From positions 1 through 62,769 of the forward strand of contig NZ_CAMYPD010000012.1 in assembly GCF_947286155.1 (NCBI RefSeq): a stretch of DNA of 62,769 bases, given 5' to 3'. The stretch is from an uncultured Tessaracoccus sp. (GTDB lineage Bacteria > Actinomycetota > Actinomycetes > Propionibacteriales > Propionibacteriaceae). Both the position numbers and the translations under genes were made by a program. Shown in pieces: positions 35,071 to 44,095 of this stretch. The notes beneath the pieces are model-generated. The model was given only the letters and a program-made list of their open reading frames with translations, was not told where the DNA came from and did not search any database. Every line of letters starts with the position of its first letter. The first letter of the stretch is position 1.

Positions 35071-35520
35071 CGTGCCAGATTCTGTTGCGCCCGCTATGCG
35101 GGATGCTCAACCATCTGAGATGTGTGGGCTGCCGCTATCCGCCTCCTGTCGGTCGGTACAGTTCCTGCGCCACGGGAGATTCCGTCTTGATGGCCGTCAC
35201 GGCACCCTCGCAATCGAGGGGCTTACCGGAGACTTCGTCTAGGGCTGGGGATGCGGCGAAAGTCGTCTTCGAGCGAGCCGCGCAGGGGGGAAGCCCACGC
35301 ATCGCGACGAGCCACGGCAGTACCGCTTCGTGCAGCGTCGCAGGCTCCGGCGCCGACGCCGACTCGCGTGGATCGGTACGTTCTCCGTCGTCTTCCGCAC
35401 GGGCAGCTCAACCGAGAGCAGGCGCGTCTCCTCGTGATGAACGGGTACCTGTCAGCACCGACGGCGATGTGCTCAGAAGCGATCACATCTGCCTGCCGAA
35501 AGGGGGGTATCTGCCTTCGG
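35071..35520. other. 450-bp region with no convincing gene
   Basis: Several reading frames of 60-110 codons cross this stretch, but none has a ribosome site or a -10 box at its start, and none yields a protein I recognise. It may hold a decayed gene, since it lies next to repeat clusters and near the PIN pseudogene. I see no RNA gene in it. Confidence 0.5.
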
Positions 35521-36165
35521 TCAGGTTCCGGGCGGCGATGCGGACGCTGGTGGTTCTGTGAGGTGGCTTTGGTTGCTGAGAGCGGCCTGGTTCATGGAGG
35601 TCCGTAGATGGATTCGTTCTCCTTGGCTGCTGAACATGGTCAGCAATTCCACTGGCCGCTTGCCAGCGGGGCCGAACCAATGGGGGACTGCCGTGTCGAA
35701 TTCAGCGGCCTCGCCAGGTTTGAGCGTGAGATCCTGTTCCCCGAGGAGTAGCCGGAGGCTGCCGCTGAGTACGTAGATCCATTCGTAGCCGTCGTGACTA
35801 CGCAAGGTTCGTGGGCCGTCGAGGGGTGGTATAGACACCCTGTATGCCTGTGGGTCGTGCGGCTGGTGGGAGAGCCGGACGAAGGTCCGACCTGCCAACT
35901 GCTCTGGCGCATTGCGAACGCGTGGGTCGACGACGCGGGGCGGGGCGATCAGCTCATCGAGGCTTACGCCGAGCGCGGCAGCGATGGGTAAGAGCAGCTC
36001 CAAGCTGGGTTTACGTTGGCCATGCTCCAGCCGCGAGAGCGTGCTCGTCGAGATACCCGTGAGCGACGAGAGCTCGGACAACGGCATGCTTTTGCGTTCT
36101 CGCATTCGACGCAGCCTCGAAGGGATCAGATCGAGCGCGGCGGCGATCGCAGGAATGGATTCCAT
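35521..36165 (-). CDS. XRE-type regulator with C-terminal cupin domain
   Basis: A 214-aa regulator. A helix-turn-helix of the XRE/Cro type spans about 15-70 (LSSLTGISTSTLSRLEHGQ), and a cupin domain about 105-180 (HDGYEWIYVLSG, LKPGEAAEFD, PHWF), which binds a small ligand in this family. A TAGGCT box on the minus strand (36172-36177) ends 6 nt before the ATG. It is divergent from the DUF2938 gene and probably controls it. Confidence 0.9.
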   Translation of the reverse strand: MESIPAIAAALDLIPSRLRRMRERKSMPLSELSSLTGISTSTLSRLEHGQRKPSLELLLPIAAALGVSLDELIAPPRVVDPRVRNAPEQLAGRTFVRLSHQPHDPQAYRVSIPPLDGPRTLRSHDGYEWIYVLSGSLRLLLGEQDLTLKPGEAAEFDTAVPHWFGPAGKRPVELLTMFSSQGERIHLRTSMNQAALSNQSHLTEPPASASPPGT

Positions 36166-36171
36166 GCCTCC

Positions 36172-36177
36172 AGCCTA
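36172..36177 (-). promoter_or_regulatory. -10 box of a leaderless promoter for the XRE-cupin gene
   Basis: TAGGCT on the minus strand ends 6 nt before the ATG. The region to 36258 also serves the divergent DUF2938 gene. Confidence 0.5.
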
Positions 36178-36258
36178 AATAGGCATCCCGGTTTCGGCAA
36201 TGATTGTTGCTGTTGATGTTGACTTTGGTGATCATCGTGGAAACTGAAGGAGGTCGAA

Positions 36259-36759
36259 ATGAAATTCAGCGATCTAGGTCGCGCTGCTCTCATCGGGCTT
36301 GGAGCCACCGCGATGATGGATATCGGCGCGGAGATAATCCGGCGCACGACGGGTGTTCCACCGCTCAACCTCGACCTAGTGGGTCGCTGGGTTGGCCACA
36401 TGCGAGAGGGGGATCTCTGTCATGACTCGATCATGACCGCCGAACCGGTTGAGCATGAGCACGAGATTGGGCTGGTTACGCATTACGCCATCGGTGCGGG
36501 ATTTGCTGTTGCGTTGGTTGCGGTGCGACCCGATTGGCTCAGTAAGCCCACCTTCCGCCCAGCCATGACGGCGGGTGTTGCGACGTCCGCCGCGCCGTGG
36601 CTGCTTATGCAGCCAGCGTGGGGGATGGGTGTTGCGGCGTCGAAGCTGCCCGATCCCGCTACGGCACGATTCCGCACCCTGCGGGCGCACGCGCTGTATG
36701 GTCTGGGAATCTGGCTGTCAGGTCGGGTGCTTCACCGCTTCGCTGGCGCGTCGAGATAA
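36259..36759 (+). CDS. DUF2938 membrane protein
   Basis: A 166-aa protein with four hydrophobic segments (about 8-25, 72-90, 100-122 and 140-158) and the DUF2938 features LGATAMMD, LVGRWVGHM and THYAIGAGFA. Function is unknown. In several bacteria it is paired with an XRE-cupin regulator, as here. GAAGGAGG before the ATG is a strong ribosome site. Confidence 0.85.
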   Translation: MKFSDLGRAALIGLGATAMMDIGAEIIRRTTGVPPLNLDLVGRWVGHMREGDLCHDSIMTAEPVEHEHEIGLVTHYAIGAGFAVALVAVRPDWLSKPTFRPAMTAGVATSAAPWLLMQPAWGMGVAASKLPDPATARFRTLRAHALYGLGIWLSGRVLHRFAGASR

Positions 36760-36764
36760 TGGGG

Positions 36765-36806
36765 GGTGGTTTCGATACGCCGCCCGTGGGCGGCTACTCA
36801 ACCACC
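36765..36806. repeat. Extragenic palindromic repeat (type A)
   Basis: GTGGTTTCGATACGC..GCTACTCAACCAC with an inner stem GCCGCCC/GGGCGGC. The copy at 34875 has GCGCCC/GGGCGC, so the stem changes on both sides while pairing is kept. Confidence 0.75.
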
Positions 36807-36916
36807 GCTGAGCGCGCGGGCGGATCGGCCACCAGGATGCGCGACGCCGGGTCAGCGCCGCTCGAAAGCGATGGCGAAGTCCGTTCCGGCGCCGTCGACG
36901 ATGGACAATCCGCACG

Positions 36917-36967
36917 CTAGCTGTACTGACCACGGATGGACCTAACCTCCGTGGTCAGTACAGCTAG
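36917..36967. repeat. Perfect 19-bp inverted repeat before the PIN remnant
   Basis: CTAGCTGTACTGACCACGG (36917-36935) and its exact reverse complement (36949-36967) around a 13-nt loop. It could be a terminator, or an operator or end of the element that carried the adjacent toxin remnant. Confidence 0.8.
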
Positions 36968-36981
36968 GGAAGAACTGCATC

Positions 36982-37190
36982 GTGGATAGTGTGTTTCTCG
37001 ACACCAATGTGCTGGCCTAGTTGTAGTCGTTCTACGACCATGCTGCGGAGAAGCATCTGGTGTCGACGATTCTGGAAGCGGCCCGCCTCGCGGGGGCAGT
37101 GAAGTGTGTACGGAGGACCTGGCGAGCGGCTCTACGCTTCGCGGGGTTCGGGTGGTCAACCCATTCGCCTCTGAACCGGAATCACACTGA
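36982..37190 (+). pseudogene. Decayed PIN-domain (VapC-type) toxin gene
   Basis: From GTG 36982 the frame reads VDSVFLDTNVLA, the classic PIN opening with its first catalytic Asp. Two in-frame TAG stops follow (37018 and 37024), then YDHAAEKHLVSTILEAARL. After about 37104 the frame changes and reads CTEDLASGSTLRGVRVVNPFA to a TGA at 37188, the usual PIN C-terminus with its acidic TED site. The middle of the domain (probably about 60 residues) is missing. So the gene has stops, a frameshift and a deletion. No antitoxin gene is seen next to it. Confidence 0.85.
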
Positions 37191-37334
37191 CCCCAGCGTG
37201 CGTCGGCTCACGCGGAGCGTCCGCGGGGCCAGCAGCATCCCACCGAGTAATCTGTCCCTCATGTATTTGACCGTACCAGCAGCCCGAGCGGTGCTGAGCG
37301 CCCGCCCGAGGCCGGAGCGGATGGACGAGATTGC

Positions 37335-37892
37335 ATGAAGCAGCTTGTACAACGCCATGGGCAGTCCATTCGCCAGTTCTTGAAGTTCGGCATCGTGGGC
37401 GGCTCGGGGGTACTGGTCAACATGACGGTGAACATCGCCATGAATAAGCTCAACGGCGGGTCTGTCAACGCGCAAAACATTTTGTGGTCAATCCCGGGAA
37501 CACGGTGGAATATCCGATTCACGCTCCTGGCTTGGTTTGTGCCGTTCGTCGTGGCGAATGTGTGGAACTTTCAGCTCAATCGCTGGTGGACGTTCCAATC
37601 CCAAAAAGTAGCTGGCTGGTGGAAAGAATTCTGGCCTTTCTTCGTCGTCGGGTCGGTCGCGATGGTTGTGGGAGCGCTGCTGAAGATCCTCATGACGAAC
37701 CCGACGACGCCCTTCTATCTCCCGGAACCGTGGTTCCACGAGGAGAAAGGCATCCGCTCACGGGAATACTGGAGCCAGCTCATCGCCATCTTCCTAACCC
37801 TCCCCATCAACTTCATAGTCAATAAACTGTGGACGTTCAGGGCGGTCCGAGCACCAGGATTCGATGCCGATCAGAAGCCGACGGAGGTGTGA
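37335..37892 (+). CDS. GtrA-like membrane protein
   Basis: A 185-aa protein with four membrane segments in the GtrA pattern: FLKFGIVGGSGVLVN near 15-29, NFQLNRWWTF near 79-88, and NFIVNKLWTF near 159-168. GtrA proteins are thought to move lipid-linked sugars across the membrane or assist glycosyltransferases in cell-envelope synthesis. It ends 4 nt before the smc start, so smc may be translated from the same transcript. No glycosyltransferase is adjacent. Confidence 0.85.
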   Translation: MKQLVQRHGQSIRQFLKFGIVGGSGVLVNMTVNIAMNKLNGGSVNAQNILWSIPGTRWNIRFTLLAWFVPFVVANVWNFQLNRWWTFQSQKVAGWWKEFWPFFVVGSVAMVVGALLKILMTNPTTPFYLPEPWFHEEKGIRSREYWSQLIAIFLTLPINFIVNKLWTFRAVRAPGFDADQKPTEV

Positions 37893-37896
37893 TTGC

Positions 37897-40800
37897 ATGT
37901 ATTTGAAACAGCTCACGCTTCGCGGCTTCAAATCCTTCGCCTCCGCCACCACGCTGGTGTTCGAACCAGGCATCACCTGCGTCGTCGGGCCCAACGGCTC
38001 GGGCAAATCCAACGTCGTCGATGCCCTCAGCTGGGTGATGGGCGAGCAGGGTGCGAAGACGCTACGCGGCGGCAAGATGGAGGACGTGATCTTCGCCGGA
38101 ACAGCGAAGCGCGCACCACTCGGCCGAGCCGAAGTAGAGCTCACCATCGACAACTCCGACGGCGCGCTGCCCATCGAATACTCCGAAGTGACGATCACCC
38201 GCACCATGTTCCGCTCCGGCGGCTCCGAGTACCAGATCAACGGCGCTCAAGCGCGCCTCCTCGACGTCCAAGAGCTCCTCTCCGACTCTGGCATCGGCCG
38301 TGAGATGCACGTCATCGTCGGTCAGGGGCAGCTCGACGCGATCCTCCAAGCCACCCCCGAATCCCGACGCGGATTCATCGAGGAAGCCGCCGGTGTGCTG
38401 AAGCACCGCAAGCGCAAAGAGAAAGCGCTGCGCAAGCTGGAGGCCACCAAGGCCAATCTCGAACGCCTCACTGACCTCGTCGGAGAGCTGCAGCGCCAAC
38501 TGAAACCGCTCGGGCGCCAGGCACAGGCCGCGCGCAAGGCAGCGGTGATCCAGGCCGAGCTGCGCGATGCGAAGGCGCGCATTCTTGCCGACGATCTCTC
38601 GGCCGCCCAGCAAGCGCTCGAGGCCGAGCTCGCCGACGAGCGCGCGATGGAAGAAGCGAAAGCCCGCGCCGAGCAGGCCGTACGCGACGCGCTCGCTGGC
38701 GAAGAGGAGGCAGAACGCGCGCTCAAGGAGGCCTCCGCCAACTACGATCGCGCCCAGGAAACGTGGTACGGCCTCGCCGCACTGCGCGAGCGTGTGCAGT
38801 CGACGATCACCGTCGCCTCCGAGCGTGCCCGGATGGGTGACAACCAGCCGCAGCTCGACGTCGGCGGCCGCGATCCGGAGAAGCTCGAGGCGGAGGCGCG
38901 GGAGGTTCGCGATCGTGAGCAGCAGTTGCGCGCCGACGTCGAGGCCGCGCACGAGGCGCTCACCGACGCAACCCTGCGTCGCAACGGCGCGGAACAGCAG
39001 CACGCCGAGGCCGAGGCCGCCTACTCCGCCGCGCTGCGGGCCGTCGCTGACCGAAGGGAGGGCCTTGCTCGTCTCACGGGACGGGTGAACTCCATCAAGT
39101 CACGCCTCGAAGCGTCCGAGGAAGAAGTGGCGCGCCTCGAGCGTCGCCGCGACGAGGCGCTCGCCCGGGCAGAGGATGCGGCGAAGCAGTACCGATCGAC
39201 GGAAGCCTCGCTGGCTGGGCTGGGCGCCGACGAATCCGACCTGGATGCCACCTACGAGCAGGCGGCCGAGGCACTTGAGGCGGCGGCGGACGCTGTCGAA
39301 CATAACAAGGCCGCCGAGACGGAGCTCCAGCGCGAGCGCGCTGGCACGCAGGCGCGAGTGGACGCGCTGCGCCTTATGACTGAGCGCAAGGACGGGTCGG
39401 CGTCGTTGCTCGAATCGGGGCGCGACGAGGTGCTCGGCCGGCTCAGTGACTTCCTCACCGTAGAGCAGGGCTGGGAGTCGGCGATCGCCGCGGCCTTGGG
39501 TGCTGCGGCGGAGGCGGTCGTCGTCGAGAGGCTGCAAGGCGCGACGGAGTCCCTCACCCACCTCGCGGGGGAGGAGCTGGGCCGCGCGTCCCTCGTCGTC
39601 GCCCACGCCGATGCTCCGACACCCAGTCGCGCCCAAGGCCGGGCCGCGATCGACGTCGTGCAGGCGAAGCCCGAGGTAGCGAGCGCCGTGGCGTGGCTGC
39701 TCGCCGACGTCGTGCTTGCCGACGACGGCGATGAAGCCGCGAAGGTAGTGGCAGGCAATCACCTGACCGCCGTGACGCAATCCGGCGACGTGTACCGTTC
39801 CTGGCTGGTTGAGGGCGGGTCGGCGACGGGGCCGTCGCTCATCGAGGTCTCCGCCCAGCTCGCGGAGGCGGAGGCGCTGCTGGAGGAGCAGGGGCACGCG
39901 CTCGACCGCATCCGCTTCGAGCAGGAGCAACTGCGCGAGCGCCTGGCCGAGGCCGAGCGGGACGAAGCCGACGCGCTGGGCCAGCTGCACGCGTCGGATG
40001 CGGCCATGGCTGCCGTGGCCGATCAGCTCAACGCCTACCGCCAAACCCAGGCCGCCGCGACGAAGGATGCCGAGCGCCTCGCCGAGGCCATCGAACAGGC
40101 CACCACCTCGCGTGCACAGGACGAAGCTCAGCTCGCCGAGCTCCAGCAACGACTCGAAGCCGCCTCTGACGAGGGCGAACACGACGAGCCTGACCCAGGG
40201 GAGCGCGACGAGCTTGCCGTCGCCGCTCGATTGGCCAGGCAGAAGGAGATGGACGCGCGCCTTCAGCTGCGCACCGCAGAGGAGCAGGTGAAGGCCGTCG
40301 CCGGGCGCGCGGATTCGCTGCTGCGCGCCGCCGAGCACGAACGGCAATCGCGCGCCAAGGCGAAGGCGCGCCTGGAGCAGCTTCGTCGCGAAGCTCAGGT
40401 GGCCGGCGTCGTGCACGAGGCAGCGCTGCAGCTCGCTGATCGCGTCGAGCAAGCACGCCAGCTCGCCACCCGTGAACGCGACCAGGCCGACGAGGCTCGT
40501 CGCGAAGCCGAGGCGCAGACCACCCGTGCCCGCCACGCCGCCAAAGCCGCGAACGCGCACCTCGACGAGCTCGTCCGCGGCGCTCACAAGGACGAGATGG
40601 CGCGCATTGAACACCGGATGCGCATCGAGCAACTCACGGAGAAAGTGCTCTCGGAGCTCGGCCTGGAGCCGAAGACGCTCATCGACGAGTACGGCCCCGA
40701 CCAGCTCGTGCCCGTCATCACACGCGAGGACGGCACCGCCCTGCAACCCGACGACGAGCAGCCCGACCCCATCCCGTACGTCAGAGCCGAACAGGAGAAA

Positions 40801-41430
40801 CGCCTCCGGGCCGCCGAACGCAACCTCCAACTGCTCGGGCGAGTGAACCCCCTCGCGCTGGAGGAGTTCGACGCCATGACCGCCAGGCATCAGTTCCTCG
40901 CCGAGCAACTCGACGACCTCCGATCCACCCGCCAGGACCTCGTCGACATCGTTCGCCAAGTCGACGACAAGGTGCAGCAGGTATTCGAGGAAGCCTACGT
41001 CGACGTGGAGCGCGCCTTCGGGGACGTCTTCACCCGGCTGTTCCCCGGTGGCGAGGGCAAGCTCGTCCTCACCGAGCCTGGCGATTGGCTGAACACCGGC
41101 GTCGACGTCGAAGCCCGGCCGGCGGGCAAGCAGGTCAAACGCCTCTCGCTACTCTCGGGCGGCGAGCGCTCACTGGTGGCCGTCGCATTCCTGTTCGCGC
41201 TCTTCATCGCCCGCCCGAGCCCGTTCTACATCCTCGACGAGGTGGAGGCCGCCCTCGACGACGCCAACCTCGGGCGGCTACTCAGCATCTACGAGGAGCT
41301 TCGCGAGAACTCGCAGCTGCTCGTCATCACGCACCAGAAGCGCACCATGGAGATCGCCGATTCGCTCTACGGCGTCACGATGCGCGGCGACGGCATCTCG
41401 ACCGTGGTGAGCCAGCGCCTGCACGATTAA
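37897..41430 (+). CDS. smc: Chromosome partition protein SMC
   Basis: A 1177-aa SMC ATPase that organises the chromosome with ScpA and ScpB. Walker A GPNGSGKSN is near 32-40, then a long Glu/Ala/Arg-rich coiled coil. The hinge lies about 500-660, followed by the returning coil. The ABC signature LSGGERSL and Walker B FYILDEVEAALDD complete the head at the C-terminus. GGAGG at 37883-37887 serves ATG 37897; upstream in-frame codons lie inside the GtrA gene. Confidence 0.97.
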   Translation: MYLKQLTLRGFKSFASATTLVFEPGITCVVGPNGSGKSNVVDALSWVMGEQGAKTLRGGKMEDVIFAGTAKRAPLGRAEVELTIDNSDGALPIEYSEVTITRTMFRSGGSEYQINGAQARLLDVQELLSDSGIGREMHVIVGQGQLDAILQATPESRRGFIEEAAGVLKHRKRKEKALRKLEATKANLERLTDLVGELQRQLKPLGRQAQAARKAAVIQAELRDAKARILADDLSAAQQALEAELADERAMEEAKARAEQAVRDALAGEEEAERALKEASANYDRAQETWYGLAALRERVQSTITVASERARMGDNQPQLDVGGRDPEKLEAEAREVRDREQQLRADVEAAHEALTDATLRRNGAEQQHAEAEAAYSAALRAVADRREGLARLTGRVNSIKSRLEASEEEVARLERRRDEALARAEDAAKQYRSTEASLAGLGADESDLDATYEQAAEALEAAADAVEHNKAAETELQRERAGTQARVDALRLMTERKDGSASLLESGRDEVLGRLSDFLTVEQGWESAIAAALGAAAEAVVVERLQGATESLTHLAGEELGRASLVVAHADAPTPSRAQGRAAIDVVQAKPEVASAVAWLLADVVLADDGDEAAKVVAGNHLTAVTQSGDVYRSWLVEGGSATGPSLIEVSAQLAEAEALLEEQGHALDRIRFEQEQLRERLAEAERDEADALGQLHASDAAMAAVADQLNAYRQTQAAATKDAERLAEAIEQATTSRAQDEAQLAELQQRLEAASDEGEHDEPDPGERDELAVAARLARQKEMDARLQLRTAEEQVKAVAGRADSLLRAAEHERQSRAKAKARLEQLRREAQVAGVVHEAALQLADRVEQARQLATRERDQADEARREAEAQTTRARHAAKAANAHLDELVRGAHKDEMARIEHRMRIEQLTEKVLSELGLEPKTLIDEYGPDQLVPVITREDGTALQPDDEQPDPIPYVRAEQEKRLRAAERNLQLLGRVNPLALEEFDAMTARHQFLAEQLDDLRSTRQDLVDIVRQVDDKVQQVFEEAYVDVERAFGDVFTRLFPGGEGKLVLTEPGDWLNTGVDVEARPAGKQVKRLSLLSGGERSLVAVAFLFALFIARPSPFYILDEVEAALDDANLGRLLSIYEELRENSQLLVITHQKRTMEIADSLYGVTMRGDGISTVVSQRLHD

Positions 41431-41443
41431 GCGCAGCCTTCTG

Positions 41444-41495
41444 AAGATAGATCAAGTTCGTGGCGGGTAGACGAGCCACGAACTTGATCTATCTT
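41444..41495. terminator. Long hairpin after smc
   Basis: A perfect 21-bp inverted repeat (41444-41464 and 41475-41495) with a 10-nt loop, 13 nt after the smc stop. It works in both directions between smc and the convergent glpK. Confidence 0.8.
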
Positions 41496-41510
41496 TCGGT
41501 TCAGAGCGAC

Positions 41511-41551
41511 GACGCGGCCCCGCACGCCGGTGAGGCATACGGGGCCGCGTC
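41511..41551 (-). terminator. Terminator hairpin after glpK
   Basis: A perfect 12-bp GC-rich stem, GACGCGGCCCCG (41511-41522) with CGGGGCCGCGTC (41540-41551), just beyond the glpK stop on the minus strand. Confidence 0.8.
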
Positions 41552-41568
41552 GAGGAAAGAGCGACGTA

Positions 41569-43089
41569 TCAGAGCACGTCGTCGTCTACCCACTCGAAGG
41601 TGCGGGTGACGGCCTTCTTCCACAGGCGGTACTGGCGGTCGCGCTCGCCAGCCTCCATCTCGGGCTTCCAGCGCTTGTCTTCGGCCCAGTTATTGATGAC
41701 GTCCTGCTCGCCTTCCCAGAAGCCGACGGCGATACCCGCGGCGTAGGCGGCGCCCAGGGCGGTGGTCTCGGCGACGACGGGGCGCACCACATCGACATTG
41801 AGCTGATCAGCCTGGAACTGCATGAGCAGGTCGTTGGCGGTCATGCCGCCGTCCACCTTGAGCTCGGTGAGCTGCACGCCGGAGTCGGCCTCCATGGCGT
41901 CGAGCACCTCGCGCGTCTGGAAGGCCGTCGCCTCCAGCACTGCACGCGCGATGTGGCCACGGTTCACGTAGCGAGTGAGGCCGACGATCGCGCCGCGCGC
42001 GTCCGACTGCCAGTACGGAGCGAACAGGCCGGAGAAGGCCGGCACGAAGTAGGCGCCGCCGTTGTCGTCGACGGTTTCTGCCAGCTTCTCGATCTCCGGG
42101 GCGGAGTCGAACATGCGCAGGTTGTCGCGCAGCCACTGCACGAGCGAACCGGTGACGGCGATCGACCCTTCGAGCGCGTACACAGCGTCCTGGTCGCCGA
42201 TCTTGTAGCAGACGGTGGTGAGCAGGCCATTCTCGCTGGGCACGGGCTCGGTGCCGGTGTTCATCAGCATGAAGTTGCCGGTGCCGTAGGTGTTCTTGGC
42301 CATGCCCTTCTCGAAGCAGGCCTGGCCGAACGTCGCGGCCTGCTGGTCGCCCAGGATGCCGGCGATCGGGGTATCGATGAGGAGGCCCTGCTTGCGGCCG
42401 TAACCGTACACCTCCGCCGACGACTTGATCTCCGGCAGCATCGACATCGGGATGCCCATGTCGGCTGCGATCTCCTCATCCCACTGGAGGGTCTTGAGGT
42501 CCATCAGCATGGTGCGGGAAGCGTTGGTCACGTCGGTCACGTGCACGCCATTCTCGACACCACCGGTCAAGTGCCAGATGATCCAGGAATCCATGGTGCC
42601 CATCAGCAAATCGCCGGCCTCGGCGCGCTCGCGGGCGCCCTCGACGTTATCGAGAATCCACTTCACCTTTGGGCCACAGAAGTACGTGGCCAGCGGCAGA
42701 CCGACCCGATCCTTGTACTTGTCCTGGCCCTCGTCGCCGCCGAGTTCCTTGACGATCTTGTCGGTGCGGGTGTCCTGCCAGACGATCGCGTTGTAGACGG
42801 GTTCGCCGGTGTTCTTGTCCCACACGACGGTGGTCTCGCGCTGGTTGGTGATGCCCACCGCCGCCAGGCTGTGACGATTGATCTGGGCTGCGCTGAGTGC
42901 GGTGGCGACGACCTCACGGACGTTCCCCCAAACCTCCATGGGGTCGTGTTCTACCCAACCTGCGCGCGGGAAGATCTGCTCGTGTTCCTTCTGGCCGGTA
43001 GCGACGATCTGGCCCGAGTGGTCGAAGATGATTGCCCGGCTGCTTGTAGTGCCCTGGTCGATAGCGAGTACGTACTTCTTTTCAGTCAT
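41569..43089 (-). CDS. glpK: Glycerol kinase
   Basis: A 506-aa FGGY-family kinase that turns glycerol into glycerol-3-phosphate. The N-terminal phosphate loop DQGTTSSR is at 11-18, GGMTANDLLMQFQAD lies near the C-terminus, and the family length is normal. It follows glpF in the same direction with a 33-nt gap, so the two form a transport-kinase operon. The product feeds the GlpABC dehydrogenase encoded nearby. Confidence 0.96.
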   Translation of the reverse strand: MTEKKYVLAIDQGTTSSRAIIFDHSGQIVATGQKEHEQIFPRAGWVEHDPMEVWGNVREVVATALSAAQINRHSLAAVGITNQRETTVVWDKNTGEPVYNAIVWQDTRTDKIVKELGGDEGQDKYKDRVGLPLATYFCGPKVKWILDNVEGARERAEAGDLLMGTMDSWIIWHLTGGVENGVHVTDVTNASRTMLMDLKTLQWDEEIAADMGIPMSMLPEIKSSAEVYGYGRKQGLLIDTPIAGILGDQQAATFGQACFEKGMAKNTYGTGNFMLMNTGTEPVPSENGLLTTVCYKIGDQDAVYALEGSIAVTGSLVQWLRDNLRMFDSAPEIEKLAETVDDNGGAYFVPAFSGLFAPYWQSDARGAIVGLTRYVNRGHIARAVLEATAFQTREVLDAMEADSGVQLTELKVDGGMTANDLLMQFQADQLNVDVVRPVVAETTALGAAYAAGIAVGFWEGEQDVINNWAEDKRWKPEMEAGERDRQYRLWKKAVTRTFEWVDDDVL

Positions 43090-43122
43090 CGTTGAATCTC
43101 AATTCTTGTAGTTGGTAGGTGG

Positions 43123-43874
43123 TCAGGGGAGAAGAACCAGTGACGCGAATCCTGCGACGACGCCGCCCAGCAGCGGTCCGACGATAGGCACCCACGCGTA
43201 GCCCCAGTCGGAGCCGCCCTTGCCCTTGATGGGAAGTATTGCGTGCATGATACGTGGGCCAAGGTCACGGACAGGGTTGATGGCGTATCCGGTGGGGCCA
43301 CCCAGCGCGATACCAATCACGACGATCAACAGCGCGACGCCGAACGCGCCCAGCCAGCCCAGGTTCGCCGGACCAACGCCAACTCCAGCTGTGGTCTCAG
43401 CGGTGTACTTGCCAGCGCCGATGATCACGAACACCAGGACGAAGGTGCCGATGAACTCGGTGACGACGTTCCATAGCGGGTTGCGGATCTGCGGGGAAGT
43501 GGCGAAGACACCGAGCTTCGTCGCGGGATCGGTTCTTCGTCGAAGTGCTGCTTGTAGGCCAGCCAGCACAGGCCGGCACCAAGCAGGGCGCCGAGCATCT
43601 GGCCGAGCATGTAGCCGGCAATCTGGCCGCCAGTGAATTTGACGCCGCTGGCCATGAGGCCAAACGTCACCGCCGGGTTGAGGTGGCCGCCGGACTTGTA
43701 CGAGACGAGGACACCCATCATGACGGCGAGACCCCAGCCCCAGTTTACGAATAGGAATCCTGAATCCTTACCCTTCGACTTCACGAGGGCTGTGCTGGCG
43801 ACGGTGCCGCCACCCAAGAGAAGCAGCAGTGTCGTTCCTACGAACTCGGAGAGAAAAATAGTTGCGAAGTCCAT
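43123..43874 (-). pseudogene. glpF: Glycerol facilitator GlpF with a frameshift
   Basis: An aquaglyceroporin (MIP) gene split by one frameshift. The first frame starts at ATG 43874 (MDFATIFLSEFVGT) and carries the first pore motif NPA (GGHLNPAVTFG) up to KQHFDEE. From about base 43531 the sequence continues in another frame (DPATKLGVF onward) with the second half-pore NPVRDLGPR and ends at 43123. Restoring one base would give about 250 aa, normal for GlpF. Both halves are otherwise well conserved, so it is either a recent mutation or a sequence error. AAGAGG precedes the start. Confidence 0.88.
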
Positions 43875-43993
43875 CGTTGGCCTCTTTGCTCTTGACTACT
43901 ATGTCGTTGTTTTCCCGGCTGCTCGTCGTTGGATACCGACAGTACCGGGCTTTCGAATATTCAATCACGTAGCCTCACCGAGGCCATCCCTCC

Positions 43994-44007
43994 TGAACGT
44001 TCGTGCA
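43994..44007. promoter_or_regulatory. Candidate operator upstream of glpF
   Basis: TGAACGTTCGTGCA contains the palindrome GAACGTTC. A 12-of-14 match (TGATCATTCGTGCA, opposite orientation) lies upstream of glpA at 48238-48251. A common binding site for the SorC-type regulator is inferred. Confidence 0.4.
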
Positions 44008-44041
44008 TGGTCGGACACCAGTCTATTTCGTTTGTGCAACA

Positions 44042-44081
44042 ACGGTGTCGCCCCGACGAAAACTCGTCGAGGCGACACCGT
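44042..44081 (-). terminator. Terminator hairpin after glpC
   Basis: ACGGTGTCGCC (44042-44052) pairs with GGCGACACCGT (44071-44081), and the inner part CGACGA/TCGTCG extends the stem. It follows the stop of the glpABC operon. Confidence 0.85.
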
Positions 44082-44095
44082 AGATTGCGCAGCGA

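Noticed and set aside
34860..35561. A 233-codon open frame across the repeat cluster
   Set aside because: It runs through palindromic repeats and the long palindrome, has no start signal, and looks like no protein family.
36917..36967. Plain terminator for the DUF2938 gene
   Set aside because: The hairpin is 157 nt past the stop with no T run and sits at the edge of the PIN remnant, so it is listed as an inverted repeat instead.
39100..40959. A 619-codon open frame antisense to smc
   Set aside because: A shadow of the Ala/Glu-rich coiled coil; no motifs or ribosome site.
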